A stretch of DNA of 49,549 nucleotides from Candidatus Segetimicrobium genomatis. Lineage in GTDB: Bacteria; Sysuimicrobiota; Sysuimicrobiia; Sysuimicrobiales; Kaftiobacteriaceae. The position numbers and the translations under genes were made by a program. The stretch is from assembly GCA_005882335.1 (NCBI GenBank), contig VBAP01000031.1, forward strand, positions 1 to 49,549, read 5' to 3'. Numbering within the stretch: the stretch's first letter is position 1; each line of letters begins with the position of its first letter. Of the stretch, positions 41,119 through 48,839 are shown in pieces. The notes under the pieces were generated by a model that ran no database searches, was not told where the DNA came from, and saw nothing but the letters and a program-made list of their open reading frames with translations.

Positions 41119-42399
41119 CTAGGCCTCGCGAGTGCGCTGAGTCCGACCCAACTGTTCCCGCCGCCAGGCCACCACGGCCGCGCCGAGCGTGAGTGGAAGC
41201 AGGGGAATGACGCCCAGCGGCCAGGCGGTTCCCAGGCGAGGCACTCTCACGATTCGCTCGCTGCCGGGCACGGGGCGGCCGGCAGCATCCAGCAATGCGA
41301 GATTGAGCGTCCCTTGGACCTGAACTTTGAAGCCCGAAAAATCACTTGTCTGCCCGGCCGGCGGCTCGATCACCTCATACCCCAAGGCTTCGCCGGTCTT
41401 TTGCTCGACGCGGTACGGCCGGCCGGTAACAGTCTGGACTCCCGACGCTCCGGCCAGCTGCAGCCGGTCTTCAACAAGCGACTGGGAGTACTCCCACCGC
41501 CAGCCGTCGGACCGGCCCTCCGCGCTCTGAGGGTTCACCAGGCGCGCATAGGCCAGGTCGTTATATTCGCGCGCCGCGTACGGCTGGAAATACAGCACCT
41601 GATCCCGCCGCGCGTAGATCGTGGACCCAGGCTCGTCGGCGCGTTCGGGAACCGTCCAGCGGGTCTGCGGGACGATCGTAAATCCCACAGCCTCGCGGCG
41701 ATGGGTGAAGGCCACCAGCGTCCGCTGGCTGCCCGCAACGACCCGGCCGTCCGGGCCGCGCACCCGAATCGCGTAGTGTCCCTGCGGCAGGTTGATCAAA
41801 AAGCCATCATGCACGTCGCTGCTGAAAAGCCTGAACTGCCCGGGTTCTTCCGGCGCCGGAGGAAGCGTCACCGTGACACCGCGCTGGCGCGCCGCCGCCG
41901 CTCTGTCCAGCGCCTCCAGGTACCGGCGGCGGGCTTCAAGGTATCGCGCCAGGGCGTCGCGGTACTGGTCACGCGCCTCGACGAACGCGCGATAGCGGCG
42001 CGCGGCTTCCTCCCCGACGTAGAGCACCGCGAGCCCGCTGTCCGGACCGTTGGGGTACTGGATGACGTACGGCTGCCGCAGGAGCACGGTCACCGCGCGT
42101 CCGGCCTGCAACACCTCCAGAGTCCCATCCACACTGGCATTGAGACCGGACCAGTCGGCGCGATATTCTCCGGTGATGGGCCAGAAGTAGACCAGCGTTT
42201 CGCGCGCGGACACGATGCTGCGGTGACCGGCCAGCACATAGATCGTGTGCGGCGGCCTCGCCGAGAGCGATCCCACATACCCCTCCCAGGCGAACGCGTT
42301 GATTCCGTAGACGAACTGCCGTTCTTTGACTGGGACTTGAGCCCGGGCGGTCCCGGCGCTGAGGAGCAGAAATAACGTGGCGATGACGGCGCGGTTCAT
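41119..42399 (-). CDS. Unknown exported, membrane-anchored protein next to ABC-2 transporter
   Basis: 426 residues. Signal peptide MNRAVIATLFLLLSAGTARA, then extracellular beta-rich parts, a charged helical stretch near residues 135-175 (YRAFVEARDQYRDALARYLE and onwards) that may form a coiled coil, and a C-terminal transmembrane helix (about 400-418, WPLGVIPLLPLTLGAAVVAW) with a short basic tail. I do not recognise a family. Its ATG overlaps the TGA of the ABC-2 permease gene by four bases, so it probably works with that transporter, perhaps as an extracytoplasmic partner. Confidence 0.75.
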   Translation of the reverse strand: MNRAVIATLFLLLSAGTARAQVPVKERQFVYGINAFAWEGYVGSLSARPPHTIYVLAGHRSIVSARETLVYFWPITGEYRADWSGLNASVDGTLEVLQAGRAVTVLLRQPYVIQYPNGPDSGLAVLYVGEEAARRYRAFVEARDQYRDALARYLEARRRYLEALDRAAAARQRGVTVTLPPAPEEPGQFRLFSSDVHDGFLINLPQGHYAIRVRGPDGRVVAGSQRTLVAFTHRREAVGFTIVPQTRWTVPERADEPGSTIYARRDQVLYFQPYAAREYNDLAYARLVNPQSAEGRSDGWRWEYSQSLVEDRLQLAGASGVQTVTGRPYRVEQKTGEALGYEVIEPPAGQTSDFSGFKVQVQGTLNLALLDAAGRPVPGSERIVRVPRLGTAWPLGVIPLLPLTLGAAVVAWRREQLGRTQRTREA

Positions 42400-43268
42400 C
42401 GCCGGATCCCCGTGCGGTCCAGTCCCGCGGCGGCGAGGGCGAGCACCACCGCTGCGTACACGCAGGCCGCTACCGTCACACTGAGCGCTCCGGCCAGATC
42501 CCCGCGAAGCATCACGGACAGTTCGCGATCCACGTAGCCGAACGGCAGGAGCCACTGCGTGATCGATGAGACTGCGACCGCCGCCCACCGCAGCACCTGC
42601 ACCGGGTTCACGTGGAACTCTGGCGCCGGGAGGCGTACCAGGACCTCCCGGGCGACCTGCAGCCCCACCGTCCCGAGTGCCAGCCCCAGTACCGCAAGAA
42701 TCGTCGGCCGCACCCGCCGCATCAAGGCCGCCACGAGCAGCCCGAGCGCTGCCGCCGCCGCGGCCGGACCGATGGACAGCGCCATCGCCAGCAGCGTGGT
42801 GCCGCGCAGGTGTAAGCCTGTCGCCACCGCTAGGAGCAGATAGGAACCGAGGAGCAGCACCACAAGGAACATGTACTGCAGCACGTGGCTGGTGAACTTG
42901 GCCAGCAGATATGAGAATGCGCTGACCGGACCGTAGGACAGCAACTCGACCGTACCCTGTTCCCGTTCCCGCGCGACCGCCATCGCCGCCGAGGCGGCCA
43001 GATACACCGACAGCAGCAAGACGCCGCCATAGAGGGAGACGGCGAACGGATCGCCGATCACCAGCAACCCATCCTCCTGGACGCGGTGCAGGTCGTTTTG
43101 CAAGACGAAACCGGCCAGCGCAGCCGCGACCGCCACGACCGCGTATGGCGCCAGGGCCGTAAAGGTGGAGAAGAGATCCAGCCGGATCATGGCGGCTGTC
43201 GGCCGGCCGGAGAGGATCCAGGCTGAGCGAATCCGCGTCGCGTCGCGCACGCCGGCTACGACACCCAT
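42396..43268 (-). CDS. ABC-2 type transporter permease
   Basis: 290 residues, six hydrophobic segments. The motif AMAVAREREQGTVELLSYGP after the second helix is the usual ABC-2 element before the cytoplasmic loop, as in NosY and Nat-type permeases. Its start overlaps the end of the ATPase gene by 13 bases and its stop overlaps the start of the unknown protein. Export of a lipid, polymer or drug-like compound is the common role; the compound is unknown. Confidence 0.9.
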   Translation of the reverse strand: MGVVAGVRDATRIRSAWILSGRPTAAMIRLDLFSTFTALAPYAVVAVAAALAGFVLQNDLHRVQEDGLLVIGDPFAVSLYGGVLLLSVYLAASAAMAVAREREQGTVELLSYGPVSAFSYLLAKFTSHVLQYMFLVVLLLGSYLLLAVATGLHLRGTTLLAMALSIGPAAAAAALGLLVAALMRRVRPTILAVLGLALGTVGLQVAREVLVRLPAPEFHVNPVQVLRWAAVAVSSITQWLLPFGYVDRELSVMLRGDLAGALSVTVAACVYAAVVLALAAAGLDRTGIRR

Positions 43269-44146
43269 CGCTCCACCGCCGCGTCCGTCAGAGTGAGAAA
43301 CGCTTCTTCCAGGGTGGGTTCGTGTGCGTGCATACCCACAATGACGCCGCCCGCGGCAGCGACGGCCTGGGAAATCATCCCACGGTGATCTGCGCCCGGG
43401 GCCACGGTCACGACCAGCCGCCGGCCGTTGGTCTGCGCCTGCCGCACCACCGGCAATGCCAGCAACTGCGCATCCAGGTGCGGCACCGGCGCCTGCAGCT
43501 CCACCTCGAGGGTCGGATCCCGCCGCAGCATGCCGCGCAGGGCCGGAATCGTGTCCTGCCGGACGAGGCGGCCGCGGTGCATGATGCCAACCCGGTGCGC
43601 TGTTTGTTCCACCTCGGAGAGCAGATGCGAGGAGATGAAGATCGTGACCCCGCTGCGATTGAGCTCCAGCAAAAGATGACGCACATCCACGATGCCGTGC
43701 GGATCGAGCCCCGAGACCGGCTCGTCCAGCAGCAGTAATTCGGGTTCATGCAAGAGGCTTCTGGCCAGCGATAACTTCTGCTTCATGCCGCGGGAGAAAT
43801 CGCGAGCCCGGAGCGTTCGAAACTCCAGCAGCCCCAGCCGGTCGAGCAGCGCTTCGATGCGCGCGGCCGGATTCGCGACACCGTACAGATCTGCGAAGAA
43901 CCGGAGATACTCGTCCGCCGTGACGTGGTCGAAGATGTAATCGTGCTCCCCGACCACGCCGATGCGCCGCTTCACCGCCAGGGGATCGTCCTCCAACGGC
44001 CGCCCCCAGAGGTAGATCCGCCCGGCCGTTGGTTTGAGGATGCCGAGCACCATCAACAGCGTCGTGGTTTTGCCGGCGCCGTTTGGACCGAGGAACCCGT
44101 AGATCTCCCCAGGTTCCACCCGCATCTCCAGGTCGCGGACCGCCAC
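43256..44146 (-). CDS. ABC transporter ATP-binding protein with no normal start codon
   Basis: 296 residues from the first in-frame GTG. Walker A GFLGPNGAGKTTT, Q-loop region GVVGEHDYIF (Gln replaced by Glu-His), signature FSRGMKQKLSLARSLL, Walker B LLLLDEPVSGLDP and the switch His in ISSHLL are all there. Sequence like the family N-terminus (EQLTKRYDGLVAVRDLEMRV) continues upstream of the GTG to base 44176, right up to the TGA stop of nucleoside hydrolase copy 3, in the same frame, with no ATG, GTG or TTG in that stretch. So the gene seems to lack its first two or three codons, or begins at CTG (44170). Confidence 0.88.
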   Translation of the reverse strand: MAVRDLEMRVEPGEIYGFLGPNGAGKTTTLLMVLGILKPTAGRIYLWGRPLEDDPLAVKRRIGVVGEHDYIFDHVTADEYLRFFADLYGVANPAARIEALLDRLGLLEFRTLRARDFSRGMKQKLSLARSLLHEPELLLLDEPVSGLDPHGIVDVRHLLLELNRSGVTIFISSHLLSEVEQTAHRVGIMHRGRLVRQDTIPALRGMLRRDPTLEVELQAPVPHLDAQLLALPVVRQAQTNGRRLVVTVAPGADHRGMISQAVAAAGGVIVGMHAHEPTLEEAFLTLTDAAVERWVS

Positions 44147-44176
44147 AAGGCCGTCGTAGCGTTTGGTCAGCTGCTC

Positions 44177-45127
44177 TCAGGCGGGCACGCGGTATCCGGC
44201 GACGCGCTCGAGGTAGAGATCCAGAATCCCCTGCGCATCCACGTTCAGGCACACACGCAGATTTGGCGCCATCTTCCACTGATTGCGGAAATCGGCGATG
44301 GTCTGTCCCAGCGCCCGCTCGCTGTCGGTGACGACGTCCACATAGAGCTCGCGGATTTCAAACAGGGCGGGACGGATGGCGGCCGCGACGGCGGTCGGGT
44401 CGTGCACGTAGAAGCCATCGATCCCGACCATGCGCTTATAGGCGCCTAGGTAGAATGGCGTGATCTTTGTGATGAGGTCCGTGACCGGGGTGTGCGCCGC
44501 GGCCAGCCGCTGGAGGTAGGCCGGCGTCATTGTGACCTTGTGTGTTACATCGAGGCCGACGAGTGTGACCGGCCATCCGGCATGGAAGACGATGCGCGCC
44601 GCTTCGGGGTCGTTGTTGATGTTGGCTTCCGCCACCGGCGTCGCGTTCCCTCGGGTGGCCACGGCTCCGCCCATGACGATGACCTCGCGCACCCGGCGCG
44701 GCAGGCGCGGGTCGACGCTCACCGCCAGCGCGAGGTTGGTGAGGGGGCCGAGCGCGATGAGAGTGAGTTCTCCCGGCGATGCGGTGATACGCGAGATGAG
44801 AAAGTCGACCGCGCGCCGGTCGGGGACCGGGCGGACTCCCGACAGCCCGGTTTCGCCCAGGCCGTCCTGGCCGTGCACGGTGGAACCGTGACCGTGGTAG
44901 GACCGCACCAGCGGTGTGTCGGCGCCGACGGCCACCGGGATGTCTGCATGGCCCGCGATTTCCAGAATTGTCACCGCGTTGCGGGCGCATTGCTCGACGC
45001 CCACGTTGCCGCGCACGGTGGTGAGCCCCTCCACCCGCAGCTCCGGGGAGGCCAGCGCCAGCATGATGGCCATCGTGTCATCGATACCCGGGTCGGTATC
45101 GATAATTACCCGGCGGACTTCACCCAC
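44177..45127 (-). CDS. Nucleoside hydrolase (IUNH family), copy 3
   Basis: 316 residues. Canonical VIIDTDPGIDDTMAI, GLTTVRGNVGVEQCARNAVT, TLIALGPLTNLALAV, and AEANINNDPEAARIVF; the C-terminal HDPTAVAAAIRP is also typical. Cytosolic enzyme splitting nucleosides. Its TGA stop is followed at once and in the same frame by the ABC ATPase sequence. Upstream, after a dispersed repeat, lie the sugar/nucleoside ABC permease genes, which may bring in the substrate. Confidence 0.94.
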   Translation of the reverse strand: MGEVRRVIIDTDPGIDDTMAIMLALASPELRVEGLTTVRGNVGVEQCARNAVTILEIAGHADIPVAVGADTPLVRSYHGHGSTVHGQDGLGETGLSGVRPVPDRRAVDFLISRITASPGELTLIALGPLTNLALAVSVDPRLPRRVREVIVMGGAVATRGNATPVAEANINNDPEAARIVFHAGWPVTLVGLDVTHKVTMTPAYLQRLAAAHTPVTDLITKITPFYLGAYKRMVGIDGFYVHDPTAVAAAIRPALFEIRELYVDVVTDSERALGQTIADFRNQWKMAPNLRVCLNVDAQGILDLYLERVAGYRVPA

Positions 45128-45148
45128 AACGGGTACCCCTTCCTAGTC

Positions 45149-45222
45149 TGTCATTGCGAGGGGGCGTAGCCCCCGAAGCAATCTCCTCCTCCGAGGAGAT
45201 CGCTTCGCTCCTTGCAATGACG
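45149..45222. repeat. Dispersed palindromic repeat, copy 5
   Basis: A single full unit: TGTCATTGCGAGGGGGCGTA, GCCCCCGAAGCAATCTCC, TCCTCCGAGGAGATCGCTTC, GCTCCTTGCAATGACGG. Outer, middle and inner arms can all pair, giving a cloverleaf-like fold. It fills most of the gap between permease and hydrolase genes. Confidence 0.9.
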
Positions 45223-45227
45223 GCCCG

Positions 45228-46154
45228 CTACCCCTTCAAACCCGACATCACCACGCCCTTGACGTAGTACCGCTGCATCAACAGAAAGAGCACGATGACA
45301 GGAACGCTGGCCAAGACCGAACCGGCGAAGATGCGGCCCCAGTAGACCTGCGTCTGCGTAGTCTGCTGCGCGATCGCCACCTGGATCGTCTGCAGATCTT
45401 TGCTCCCCACCGCGATGAGCGGCCAGTAGAACAGGTTCCAGATGAACTGGAACTCCAGCAGCGCGGTGGTGACCAGCCCCGGGACGGCGTTGGGGACGAT
45501 GACGTGGCGGAGCACGCCGAAGTGCGATGCGCCGTCGATGATCGCCGCCTCGTCCAGTTCCTTGGGGATCTCCCCGAAGAACTGCACGAGGGCGAAGATG
45601 ACGAACGGGCTCGCGTACCAGGGCAGGATGAGGGCCCAGTAGCTGTCCTGCAGGTGCAGGGAGCGGACCACGATGTACAGCGGCACCATCACGGCCTCGA
45701 ATGGGATCAGCATCGTTGCTATGACAAACAAGAAGAGGAACCCTTTACGCGGGAAGTCCAACCGGGCGAAGAAGTACGCACCCATCGTGTTGAAGACCAG
45801 CGAACTGGCGACCACGCCCGCCGAGACCAGGGTTGTGTTGAGCAGCGCCCGCCCGAAGTTCAGGCCGAAGGACTTGCCCTCCGGAGAAATGCCGAGGACG
45901 TCCAAGAAATTCTTCAGCGACCACTCTACCGGCACAAACGTCCGCACCGTCAGCGGATAGGTGTACTGGAAGATCTCCACCTCGCGGCGCAGGCTGCCCA
46001 GGATCATCCACAGAAACGGCGTGACGTAGATGACCAGCACCACCGCGCCCAGCGCGTAGAACCAGGTCTGCTGCATGGCGGACTGCAGCCAGCGCGTGAA
46101 GCTCGTCGCGCCGGGGACGGGAACGCGTTCGACCAGAACCGCCCGCTTCAGCAT
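45228..46154 (-). CDS. Carbohydrate ABC transporter permease, MalG/UgpE family
   Basis: 308 residues, six hydrophobic segments. Signatures: FLWMILGSLRREVEIF after the first helix, ATMLIPFEAVMVPLYIVV and the ATPase-contact loop EIPKELDEAAIIDGASHFGVLRHVIVPNAVPG (split), and the usual end QRYYVKGVVMSGLKG. It forms the membrane channel with the MalF-like partner encoded upstream. No matching ATPase (MalK/MsmX) is in the window. Confidence 0.94.
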   Translation of the reverse strand: MLKRAVLVERVPVPGATSFTRWLQSAMQQTWFYALGAVVLVIYVTPFLWMILGSLRREVEIFQYTYPLTVRTFVPVEWSLKNFLDVLGISPEGKSFGLNFGRALLNTTLVSAGVVASSLVFNTMGAYFFARLDFPRKGFLFLFVIATMLIPFEAVMVPLYIVVRSLHLQDSYWALILPWYASPFVIFALVQFFGEIPKELDEAAIIDGASHFGVLRHVIVPNAVPGLVTTALLEFQFIWNLFYWPLIAVGSKDLQTIQVAIAQQTTQTQVYWGRIFAGSVLASVPVIVLFLLMQRYYVKGVVMSGLKG

Positions 46155-46165
46155 GGGATCCTCGC

Positions 46166-46421
46166 TGTCATCGCGAGGCCCCGTCCTTTTCTGTCATTGC
46201 GAGGGGGCGTAGCCCCCGAAGCAATCTCCTCCTCCGAGGAGATCGCTTCGCTCCGCTCGCGATGACGGAATAGAGATGAGACTGCTCCGTCGCGCAGCCT
46301 GCCCTGAGCGCAGCGACAGGGCTCCTCGCAATGACAACTAAGTCTGTCACCGCGAGGCCCGAAGGGCCGTGGCGGTCCCAGTTCAGGAGATCGCCACGCG
46401 CCTTTGGCGCTCGCAATGACG
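46166..46421. repeat. Dispersed palindromic repeat, copy 6 (compound, about 255 bp)
   Basis: Three or four joined units: a half-unit TGTCATCGCGAGGCC, a full unit sharing the identical core of copies 4 and 5, an inverse half-unit interrupted by GCCTGCCCTGAGCGCAGCGA, and a last unit CTGTCACCGCGAGGCCCGAA to GGCGCTCGCAATGACGG. It fills the whole gap between the two sugar permease genes and holds no gene. Confidence 0.9.
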
Positions 46422-46428
46422 GACACAT

Positions 46429-47349
46429 CTAGTACTCCACTTCCGATCGCAGCAGCCGCATCTGCACGGCGCTCACTACGAGAAGAATGGCCAGCGTCAG
46501 GGTGGACATCGCCGCGGCGTAGCCCATGTCCTGGAACAGGAACCCGTTCTGGTAAATGTAATAGACGATGACCTTGGTCGCGTCCAGCGGCCCGCCATGG
46601 GTCATCGTGTATACCGGCACAAACACCTGGAACGAGAAGATCGTCTGCGTGACGACGACAAACATCAGGACCCGGCGGAGCAGCGGCAGGGTGATGCCCA
46701 AAAACTGCTGCCACCCGCTGGCTCCGTCGATCCGCGCGGCCTCGTAGAACATGTCCGGAATGCCCTTCAGGCCGGCCATGAGGATGATCATGCTGAAACC
46801 GATCTCCTTCCAGACCATCATGATGACAATGGCTGCGAGCGCGAGATCGGGGTTGGAGATGAACGCGATGCGCGGCAATCCGACGCTGGTAATGATGCTG
46901 TTGATGAGGCCCAGCTGCACGTGATACATCAGCCCCCAGATGACAGAGACAACAACGATCGAGGACACGACGGGCGCAAAAATTGCGGAGCGGACGACCG
47001 CGGCAAACCGGTTCTCCCGCGCCAGGAACAGGGCCAGCCCCATGCTGAGAGCGATCTGTGCAGGGACTTTCGTGACGACGTACGCTACCGTCACCTGCAG
47101 TGATTTCCAGAAGATGGGATCCTGCAGCATCCGGATGTAGGCCTGCAGCCCAATGAATTGCCCGTAACCGCCGAGCAGGCTGTACTGCCACAGGCTGCTG
47201 CGTATGGCCGCCAGGATCGGTAGGTAGCGGAAGACCGCGAAGTTGACCAGCGCCGGGATCACAAACAAGAGGGCAATAGCGTGGCCGCGCCGGCGGGTTG
47301 TCCACCAGCGCCGTGTCTGGGGAATGGCTTGAGCCGCGACCGCGCTCAC
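46429..47349 (-). CDS. Carbohydrate ABC transporter permease, MalF/UgpA family
   Basis: 306 residues, six hydrophobic segments. VIPALVNFAVFRYLPILAAI at the start, and the contact loop LKGIPDMFYEAARIDGASGWQQFLGITLPLL (split) are diagnostic, followed by VYTMTHGGPLDATKVIVYYIY. The gene starts 61 bases after the binding-protein gene. A 255-base repeat separates it from its MalG-like partner, which may lower expression of the latter or mark an insertion. Confidence 0.94.
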   Translation of the reverse strand: MSAVAAQAIPQTRRWWTTRRRGHAIALLFVIPALVNFAVFRYLPILAAIRSSLWQYSLLGGYGQFIGLQAYIRMLQDPIFWKSLQVTVAYVVTKVPAQIALSMGLALFLARENRFAAVVRSAIFAPVVSSIVVVSVIWGLMYHVQLGLINSIITSVGLPRIAFISNPDLALAAIVIMMVWKEIGFSMIILMAGLKGIPDMFYEAARIDGASGWQQFLGITLPLLRRVLMFVVVTQTIFSFQVFVPVYTMTHGGPLDATKVIVYYIYQNGFLFQDMGYAAAMSTLTLAILLVVSAVQMRLLRSEVEY

Positions 47350-47410
47350 GTCAGTTCGCTGTGAGAGTGTGGACCGGGGCCGCCGCAGCGGCAGCCCCGG
47401 TCCGTACCTG

Positions 47411-48787
47411 CTACTGCCATCCCTTATATTTGGCGACCAGCTGCTGCGCGCGCGCAGCGCCCGCCTTCATCTGCTCGGCCACGTTCGCGCCGGCGATGAT
47501 GTTGAGGCTGACTTCTGCGAACACCTGCTGGTACTCGGTGTAGCCCGGAGTCTGGATTCGCGGGACACCGATCTTGTTCATCGCCTCGACCCAGATGGCC
47601 TGCGATGCCCCGGGCTTGTACTCTGGGAGCGTGTTCAGCAGGGCGACGTTGGCGGGCAGCTGGCGGAGGTGCTTGTACCAGATGCGCGCGCCTGCGTCGC
47701 TGCTGGCGAACTTCACATACGCTATCGCCTCGTCGAAGTGCTTGGTGTTGGGCGAGATCCCGTAGTGCCAGCTCCCGGTGTGGCAGAGCTGGGTCTTGAA
47801 GTACGGGATGCCGGTCACGCCCCAGGGGAACTTCCCCTCGCCGTACAGCCGGTTCAGCTCGCCGATGCGGTTGTCCGGCGTAACCATGAACGCGGACTTC
47901 TTCGTCTCGAAGATCTGCGGGATGGCCTCGATGGGGGTCACCTTGTACTTCCGGTGGAGGTCCTGGTAGAACTGCATCGCCTCGATGGATTCCGGCGTAT
48001 CCATGTAGCCGACAAAGGTGATGCCGTCAGGCCCCACGCCGTTGTACGTCGGGCTGCCCTTCGCGCCGTTGGACCGGCGGAAGATGCCGTGCTCGTAGTC
48101 ACCGACCCACGTGCCCTGACCCCAGCGCAGACCCCACACCGACGGCACGCTCGATCCGGACGGCCGCGTGGTGGTCTTCTGCCAGGCCTTCAGGGCTTCG
48201 GCCATCGTCCAGCTCTTCCCCAGGGTCTGGGGCGGCTTGATCCCCGCGGCGTCGGTCATCTGCTTGTTGTACATCAACAGCGAGCAGGACTGCATCATCG
48301 GCGGGCCATACAACACGCCGCGGTAGCTGCCCTCCTCAAGGGACTGGGGGAGCCACTGCTTCTTCTCCGCGTCGGTGAAGAACTTGTCGAGTGGAATGAG
48401 GCTGCGGTAGAACGCATAGTGCTTCATATCCGGGCCGTCGGACTGCACCATGTCCATATCTGACCCGGCCGCTACCGCGCTCTCAATCTTCGGGAACAGA
48501 TCCTGGAAGGGGACGGTCTCAAATGCAATGTCGACGTACGACCACTTGCCGCCGTCGATCTTGTGGAACTCGTCCAGGATTTCCTTCCAGGCGTTGATCT
48601 GCGCGTCGTCCGTAATCGCGAGCAGCTTCAGGACGACCTTCGGCTTCTGCGCCACCCGCAACAGCGGCGAGGCTGCTGAGAGTTGCGATGGCGATGCCTG
48701 CGCTGGCGTCAGCACTCCAGCAAACAGGGACGCCACCACGACGACTACCAGCAGGACGGTAAGCCCTGCCCACATCCGAGCCCACAT
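47411..48787 (-). CDS. Extracellular sugar/nucleoside-type substrate-binding protein (SBP family 1)
   Basis: About 458 residues with a signal peptide (MWAGLTVLLVVVVVASLFAG, cleavage near AQAS). SBP family 1 layout: ILDEFHKIDGGKWSYVDIAF, FPKIESAVAAGSDMDMVQSD, GVLYGPPMMQSCSLLMYNKQ, then GKFPWGVTGIPYF and EAIAYVKFASSDAGARIWY. It feeds the MalF/MalG-like permeases downstream. GGAGG lies 12-13 bases before ATG 48787, a long spacing; an ORF start at 48862 lacks a better one. Its setting among nucleoside hydrolases and an ADP-ribosylglycohydrolase suggests a nucleoside or sugar ligand. Confidence 0.92.
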   Translation of the reverse strand: MWARMWAGLTVLLVVVVVASLFAGVLTPAQASPSQLSAASPLLRVAQKPKVVLKLLAITDDAQINAWKEILDEFHKIDGGKWSYVDIAFETVPFQDLFPKIESAVAAGSDMDMVQSDGPDMKHYAFYRSLIPLDKFFTDAEKKQWLPQSLEEGSYRGVLYGPPMMQSCSLLMYNKQMTDAAGIKPPQTLGKSWTMAEALKAWQKTTTRPSGSSVPSVWGLRWGQGTWVGDYEHGIFRRSNGAKGSPTYNGVGPDGITFVGYMDTPESIEAMQFYQDLHRKYKVTPIEAIPQIFETKKSAFMVTPDNRIGELNRLYGEGKFPWGVTGIPYFKTQLCHTGSWHYGISPNTKHFDEAIAYVKFASSDAGARIWYKHLRQLPANVALLNTLPEYKPGASQAIWVEAMNKIGVPRIQTPGYTEYQQVFAEVSLNIIAGANVAEQMKAGAARAQQLVAKYKGWQ

Positions 48788-48839
48788 CGCGTCTATCAGC
48801 CTCCTTCTCTGGCTGAGTGTGAAGCCAGCCCTGTCCGGC

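Noticed and set aside
40501..42375. Plus-strand frame of 624 codons opposite kinase and unknown-protein genes
   Set aside because: It crosses the border of two supported genes and has no ribosome binding site or domain.
34620..46421. Insertion sequences carried by the palindromic repeats
   Set aside because: No transposase-like frame lies in or beside any copy; they are non-coding repeats.
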